Assembly: GCA_028679495.1 (NCBI GenBank)
Contig: JAJRBK010000237.1
Location: forward strand, 1 to 8,914
DNA length: 8,914 bases
Reading direction: 5' to 3'
Origin: Methanobacteriota archaeon
Lineage (GTDB): Archaea > Halobacteriota > Bog-38 > Methanoflorentales > Methanoflorentaceae
Shown: positions 5,605 through 8,914 of the stretch, piece after piece
Layout: the number at the start of each line of letters is the position of its first letter
Position numbering within the stretch: the first letter of the stretch is position 1
Position numbers and translations under genes: made by a program
Notes under the pieces: generated by a model
The model's database searches: none
The model's input: the letters and a program-made list of their open reading frames with translations, nothing else
Told to the model about the DNA's origin: nothing

Positions 5605-6859
5605 CCACATCACGGACCAGATCCTTCACCATTGCCGTGTGGATCGTGCTATCGAACGCGCGAGCGACCAGTTCCAGGCCATTTTCGGCAATTCGCCGGA
5701 TCCGCTCGGGCGAGAGTTCCAGGACCGCAAGGATTTTTCCCGACAACGATCCCGGATCTCCCGGTGGAACAAGGAAGCCGTTTTCACCGTCGGCGATCCA
5801 CTCGCGGATCTGGGGGATGTCCCCCATGATGACGGGAACTTCGCACGCCAGCGCTTCCATCATGCAGTTCGGCAGCGAATCGTTCGACGAGATCGAAACC
5901 ATCGCATCCGATGCGTTGTAATAGACCGGCATCCGTTCCCATGGAACCTGTCCATCCCATCGGAAGTTCCGCTCCAGCCCCAACTGCTTCACCCTCTCCT
6001 GATGCTGCTCGAGGACCTTTCCGCCGCCGACGCCGGAGATGAACAGGAAAAGGGCGCCCGGATGTTTTTTCACCACCCCGACCGCGGATTCCACGATCGC
6101 CTCGCTGTTCAGATACCCCCCGAGGCCCCTCGGGCAAAGGATGACCTTGTCCGCTTCGATCCCCAGGGCTTCCCTCGCCTCCCGCGTCGAAGAGGGACGA
6201 AACCTCTCACGGTCGACTCCGGGATATCGGATCAGGGAGATTTTCTTTCCTGGAACGCCATAGGCGAGGCATGCCTGCATCGCCGCCGTGGAATTCACCG
6301 TGAGTGCCTTCGCCCTTTGCACTCCATACGTCACGAGCTTCTTCTTGAACAACCTCTCGAACCCGTTGGAGGTCGCCCACCAGGTGACGTCGCCATTCCA
6401 GAACGTGATGACGACCGGGATCGACCTCGGCATCAGGAAGGCCAGGTAACAGGGGTACAACAAGGTCTGCAGGAACAGGACCTGCGGCCGGAATTCCTTC
6501 ACGGCCTTCCTGAGGATCTTCGCGTCCTTCGCCATCTTCCGGAATTCACGACGGTATTCATGAAGGAGAAACGACCGCAGAACTCTGGACACGGCCTTCC
6601 GAGCTTTTTCCAGGGTGGTCGCCGTTCCGGACGGTGCCTTCCGGGCGGCTTCCGCCCCCGGACGGTCGTTTTTCCCGCAGGCGTTTCTCCGGGCGTCGCG
6701 AAGGAGAACATTCCTCGCCCGTTCGAATCCGTAGTCGTGGGTCGAGACGACGGCGACGGAAAAATCCGGGTCGCTTTCGAACACCTGGATCCGCCGTCTT
6801 GCGTGGACCGAGAACCCCCACGCGAGGAAAAGGACCCGGATCGGAGACGACGGTTTCAG
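5576..6859 (-). CDS. GT4-type glycosyltransferase, apparent CTG start overlapping the asnB stop
   Basis: This 427-residue retaining glycosyltransferase has a GT-B fold and is predicted to act at the cytoplasmic face in glycan assembly. The N-terminal domain opens with the strand PIRVLFLAWGF (6-16). It contains an unusual FWNGDVTWW at 153-161, in the place where related enzymes have a W-G-[ST]-D-like motif. The C-terminal GT4 domain shows ILCPRGLGGYLNSE (240-253), LFLFISGVGGGK (270-281) and NASDAMVSISSNDSLPNCMMEALACEVPVI (315-344). GENGFLVPPGDP follows at 358-369. The usual E-x7-E pair is D327-x7-E335. No signal peptide or membrane segment is seen. The CTG at 6859-6857 overlaps the asnB stop as CTGA, and GAGGA (6871-6867) sits 7 nt upstream. 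An ATG at 6937 would add 26 Gly/Arg/Pro-rich residues within asnB and has no ribosome site. A GTG at codon 27 would remove the first strand. The donor sugar is unknown; the neighbouring UDP-L-amino-sugar operon is a possible source. Confidence 0.87.
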   Translation of the reverse strand: MKPSSPIRVLFLAWGFSVHARRRIQVFESDPDFSVAVVSTHDYGFERARNVLLRDARRNACGKNDRPGAEAARKAPSGTATTLEKARKAVSRVLRSFLLHEYRREFRKMAKDAKILRKAVKEFRPQVLFLQTLLYPCYLAFLMPRSIPVVITFWNGDVTWWATSNGFERLFKKKLVTYGVQRAKALTVNSTAAMQACLAYGVPGKKISLIRYPGVDRERFRPSSTREAREALGIEADKVILCPRGLGGYLNSEAIVESAVGVVKKHPGALFLFISGVGGGKVLEQHQERVKQLGLERNFRWDGQVPWERMPVYYNASDAMVSISSNDSLPNCMMEALACEVPVIMGDIPQIREWIADGENGFLVPPGDPGSLSGKILAVLELSPERIRRIAENGLELVARAFDSTIHTAMVKDLVRDVVNACSTPSG

Positions 6860-8847
6860 TTCGGAATCCTCGAGGGGACGGACCCTGCTCCGGAGCCCTT
6901 CGGATCCGCAGGGAGATCCAGCACCTCCCGGCACCATAATTCGGTCATCATCAGCAGCCAGGGCCTTGCCCAACCGCTCCGGCCACGGAGGAACGCCTCT
7001 TTCAACCCTCCCACCTCCTCGACATCGAACAATCCCCTCGCCCTCACCGCAGCGGATGAAAGGACGTCCTCGAGGACGTCCTTCAACGGACCGGACAGCC
7101 AGGAGTCGAAGGGCATCCCGAATCCCCGCTTCAACTGAAGGTCCATCCCCTCCGGCAGAAGTCCTCTCCCGGCATCGACAAGGATCCTCTTCGCACCTGT
7201 CTCCCGGTAGCTTCCCGCCCCCCGGCCCCTTGCCCGGGAGGGACCCCCGAGCTTCGCACCGGATGGAAGGGACAGGGCCAGGTCCACCAACACGGGATCG
7301 AGGAAGGGAACACGTACCTCCAGGGAGTGCGCCATGGAGACCGCGTCGATATCCCTGAGCAACTGGTTCTGCGTGTAGCCGCGAAGGCATAACGCCGTGA
7401 CCCGATCGACCGGATTCGCCCCCGGTAGTTCGTCCCCAAGGATGTCTCTCGCCGGTTCGCGGCCGATCCGGGCGACTTTTCTCAGGGCGTGCGAAAGGTA
7501 CTTCGCGGCATCGCGCGTCCCGAAGATCTCGTAGCACCGCGCATACCGCGGGAGAAAGCCTGACAGGGCCCGTCCCTTCTCGATCCGTTTGCGGAGCGAT
7601 CCTGCCAGCCAGGGGTCAAAGAACGGACTTCGGGAAAAGGAAGCAAGCGCCCCTTTTGCCGCAGCCGCCGCGGGGTGGAGCCGGTCGTCCTCGCAGGCGT
7701 CGGCCATCGACTGAAACCACGGATACCCGGCGAACAGTTCGTCCCCTCCCGTCCCGGAGATCGCGACCGTCACCTCCTGTCGGGCGGCCAGCGACACGAA
7801 ATAGGAATTGACCCCGTCGACCGAGGGCTGGTCCAGGGAGGATGCGATGTGGACGATCCGGTCCCGGACGTCCTTTCCTGTGACGAGGACCCTCTTGTGG
7901 TCCGTTCCGATGAATTTCGCGATCCGCTCCGCATCGTCCGTCTCGTCCATGTGAGCCCCCTCCGCGCCGAACCCGACGGAGAAGGTCTTCACCTTGTGGT
8001 CGCTCATGCGGGACATCATCGCGACGAGGAGCGAGGAATCGACCCCGCCGCTCAGGAACGCCCCCAGCGGAACGTCGCTGATCATCTGCAGGCGGACGCT
8101 CTCCTCCAGGGCGGAACGTACTTCATGCACAAGTTCCTCGTACGGCCGGTCTCTCAGGTCTCTCCTCCGGCCGGTTTCCATTTTCCAGTACCGCTCGAGA
8201 CGCTCGGTCCCGTTCTCCACGATGAGCCGGTGCGCCGGCGGGAGCATCCTCACCGCCGAAAGAATCGTCCTCGGCTGCGGGATCGACCCCTGGGTCAGAA
8301 GCAGCCGCACCGCCTCCGGGTCGATGTTCCTGTCGACGAGCCCGCTGGCGAGCAGCGACTTGATCTCGGAGGAGAACAGGAAGCGGGAACCCGCGCGGGC
8401 GTAGAGGAGAGGTTTGATGCCGATCGGATCCCGCGCCAATAACAATCTTTCCCTGCCCTTCCCCTTTCGGCGGTCGTAGAGGGCCAGGGCGAACATCCCT
8501 CGCAGGCGGTTCAGGAAATCGTCCCCGTAATGCTCGTACATCCGGAGGACCACTTCCGTGTCCGATGTCGAGGTGAAGGAGTATCCCTTCTTCCGGAGGA
8601 TCTCCCCTTCGGACCGGAAATTATAAGCTTCGCCGTTATAGACGATGTGTATCGAGCCGTCCGGGGTACCCATCGGCTGGTGCCCCAAGGACGTGATGTC
8701 AATGATGGCCAGCCTCGCCATTCCGAGCGTCACCCCGTCGTCCCGGAACACACCGTAGTCGTCCGGTCCACGATGACGCATCGCGGACACCATTCTTTCG
8801 ACGCGCCACGGCGGGGCGTCCCCGAGGATGCCGCAGATTCCGCACAT
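6856..8847 (-). CDS. asnB: Asparagine synthase-like glutamine amidotransferase (class II)
   Basis: This 663-residue cytoplasmic enzyme releases ammonia from glutamine and uses ATP to activate a carboxylate for amidation. The N-terminal Ntn-glutaminase domain starts MCGICG, with C2 becoming the nucleophile after Met removal; this fixes the start at 8847. RHRGPDD (24-30), GMARLAIID (42-50), YNGEAYN (70-76) and DTEVVLRMYEHYG (96-108) complete this domain. The synthase domain has the PP-loop SGGVDSS at 266-272, GTGGDELFAGY at 365-375, MAHSLEVRVPFLD at 505-517 and KRGFGMPFDSWL at 573-584. All key residues appear intact. A Gly/Arg-rich stretch at 534-547 lies where relatives have a short loop. Housekeeping AsnB makes asparagine. 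In polysaccharide clusters, relatives such as WbpS are thought to amidate uronic-acid sugars, and others accompany exosortase systems. The position just upstream of, and overlapping, a glycosyltransferase favours glycan modification. The ribosome site is weak (GGGGGTG, 8 nt upstream). Confidence 0.92.
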   Translation of the reverse strand: MCGICGILGDAPPWRVERMVSAMRHRGPDDYGVFRDDGVTLGMARLAIIDITSLGHQPMGTPDGSIHIVYNGEAYNFRSEGEILRKKGYSFTSTSDTEVVLRMYEHYGDDFLNRLRGMFALALYDRRKGKGRERLLLARDPIGIKPLLYARAGSRFLFSSEIKSLLASGLVDRNIDPEAVRLLLTQGSIPQPRTILSAVRMLPPAHRLIVENGTERLERYWKMETGRRRDLRDRPYEELVHEVRSALEESVRLQMISDVPLGAFLSGGVDSSLLVAMMSRMSDHKVKTFSVGFGAEGAHMDETDDAERIAKFIGTDHKRVLVTGKDVRDRIVHIASSLDQPSVDGVNSYFVSLAARQEVTVAISGTGGDELFAGYPWFQSMADACEDDRLHPAAAAAKGALASFSRSPFFDPWLAGSLRKRIEKGRALSGFLPRYARCYEIFGTRDAAKYLSHALRKVARIGREPARDILGDELPGANPVDRVTALCLRGYTQNQLLRDIDAVSMAHSLEVRVPFLDPVLVDLALSLPSGAKLGGPSRARGRGAGSYRETGAKRILVDAGRGLLPEGMDLQLKRGFGMPFDSWLSGPLKDVLEDVLSSAAVRARGLFDVEEVGGLKEAFLRGRSGWARPWLLMMTELWCREVLDLPADPKGSGAGSVPSRIPN
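6867..6871 (-). promoter_or_regulatory. Ribosome-binding site for the glycosyltransferase CTG start
   Basis: GAGGA on the minus strand lies in the last codons of asnB. Seven bases separate it from the CTG at 6859-6857, which shares two bases with the asnB stop TGA. This arrangement suits translational coupling and matches the ATGA overlap seen in the plus-strand operon. Confidence 0.6.
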
Positions 8848-8872
8848 TATGGGAACACCCCCGGGATGGCTT

Positions 8873-8914
8873 TTACGCGGTGTCTTTTTCCGCGCAAGCG
8901 GTTCTCAACAGGAC
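8873..8914 (-). CDS. Possible C-terminal end of an upstream gene (partial)
   Basis: Reading the minus strand from the window edge, one frame gives 13 codons (VLLRTACAEKDTA) and a TAA at 8875-8873. The stop lies 25 bp before the asnB ATG, an ordinary operon spacing for another polysaccharide gene upstream. Thirteen codons are too few to show coding by themselves, so this is a placement guess and no function can be given. Confidence 0.3.
   Translation of the reverse strand, partial: VLLRTACAEKDTA

Noticed and set aside
4429..5613. 394-codon open frame on the minus strand
   Set aside because: It is antisense to the well-supported 2-epimerase gene, with shadow-like composition and no motif.
5576..5640. 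Possible bidirectional terminator at the convergent junction
   Set aside because: I found no stable inverted repeat followed by a T-run on either strand here.
5564..7138. 524-codon open frame on the plus strand
   Set aside because: It is antisense to the glycosyltransferase and asnB genes, with no domain signature; a product of low stop frequency in GC-rich DNA.
6860..7537. Extension of the glycosyltransferase frame upstream through asnB
   Set aside because: The extra residues overlap the conserved C-terminal half of AsnB in another frame and show no domain. The GT-B fold begins after the CTG at 6859.

Overview
The window is a GC-rich stretch of bacterial chromosome, probably from a Gram-negative organism. 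Coding is dense, spacing is operon-like, and the gene content is typical of an O-antigen, capsule or exopolysaccharide locus. Codon use is strongly G/C at third positions. That GC richness creates long antisense shadow frames, which are not annotated here. The lineage cannot be fixed from sequence alone. A deltaproteobacterium-like group is a guess only.

Left part (about 1-2313, all minus strand): a small 160-residue protein of unknown function with an N-terminal CxxC, then a GNAT acetyltransferase, then an APC-superfamily amino acid permease that runs off the left edge. The first two look like one operon. The permease follows after 51 bp and may also have its own promoter.

Middle (2314-5604): a 208-bp divergent intergenic region with an AT-rich island and two small inverted repeats. 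It leads into a tight three-gene plus-strand operon for a 2-acetamido-2,6-dideoxy-L-hexose nucleotide. The genes are an RmlD-like 4-ketoreductase (with an apparent CTG start), a WbjB/FnlA/CapE/WbvB-type UDP-GlcNAc 4,6-dehydratase/epimerase, and a WbjD/FnlC/CapG/WbvD-type 2-epimerase. The spacing is 3 bp and then a 4-bp ATGA overlap. The reductase has no room for the C-terminal cupin domain of WbjC/FnlB/CapF and resembles RmlD. The set therefore looks more like the UDP-L-RhaNAc to UDP-L-QuiNAc route (WbvB/WbvR/WbvD) than the UDP-L-FucNAc route. That product assignment is an inference.

Right part (5576-8914, minus strand): the last 13 codons of a possible upstream gene, a class II AsnB-like glutamine amidotransferase, and a GT4-type glycosyltransferase. 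The glycosyltransferase appears to start at a CTG that overlaps the asnB stop codon as CTGA. Its 3' end overlaps the 3' end of the 2-epimerase gene by 29 bp in convergent orientation.

Working together, the plus-strand operon would supply an activated L-amino sugar, the glycosyltransferase would add a sugar to a growing glycan, and the AsnB-like enzyme could amidate a carboxylated sugar or other acceptor. No RNA genes, CRISPR arrays, insertion sequences or clear rho-independent terminators were seen. No wholly new system is evident. The most notable points are the two apparent CTG starts and the cupin-less version of the L-amino-sugar pathway.
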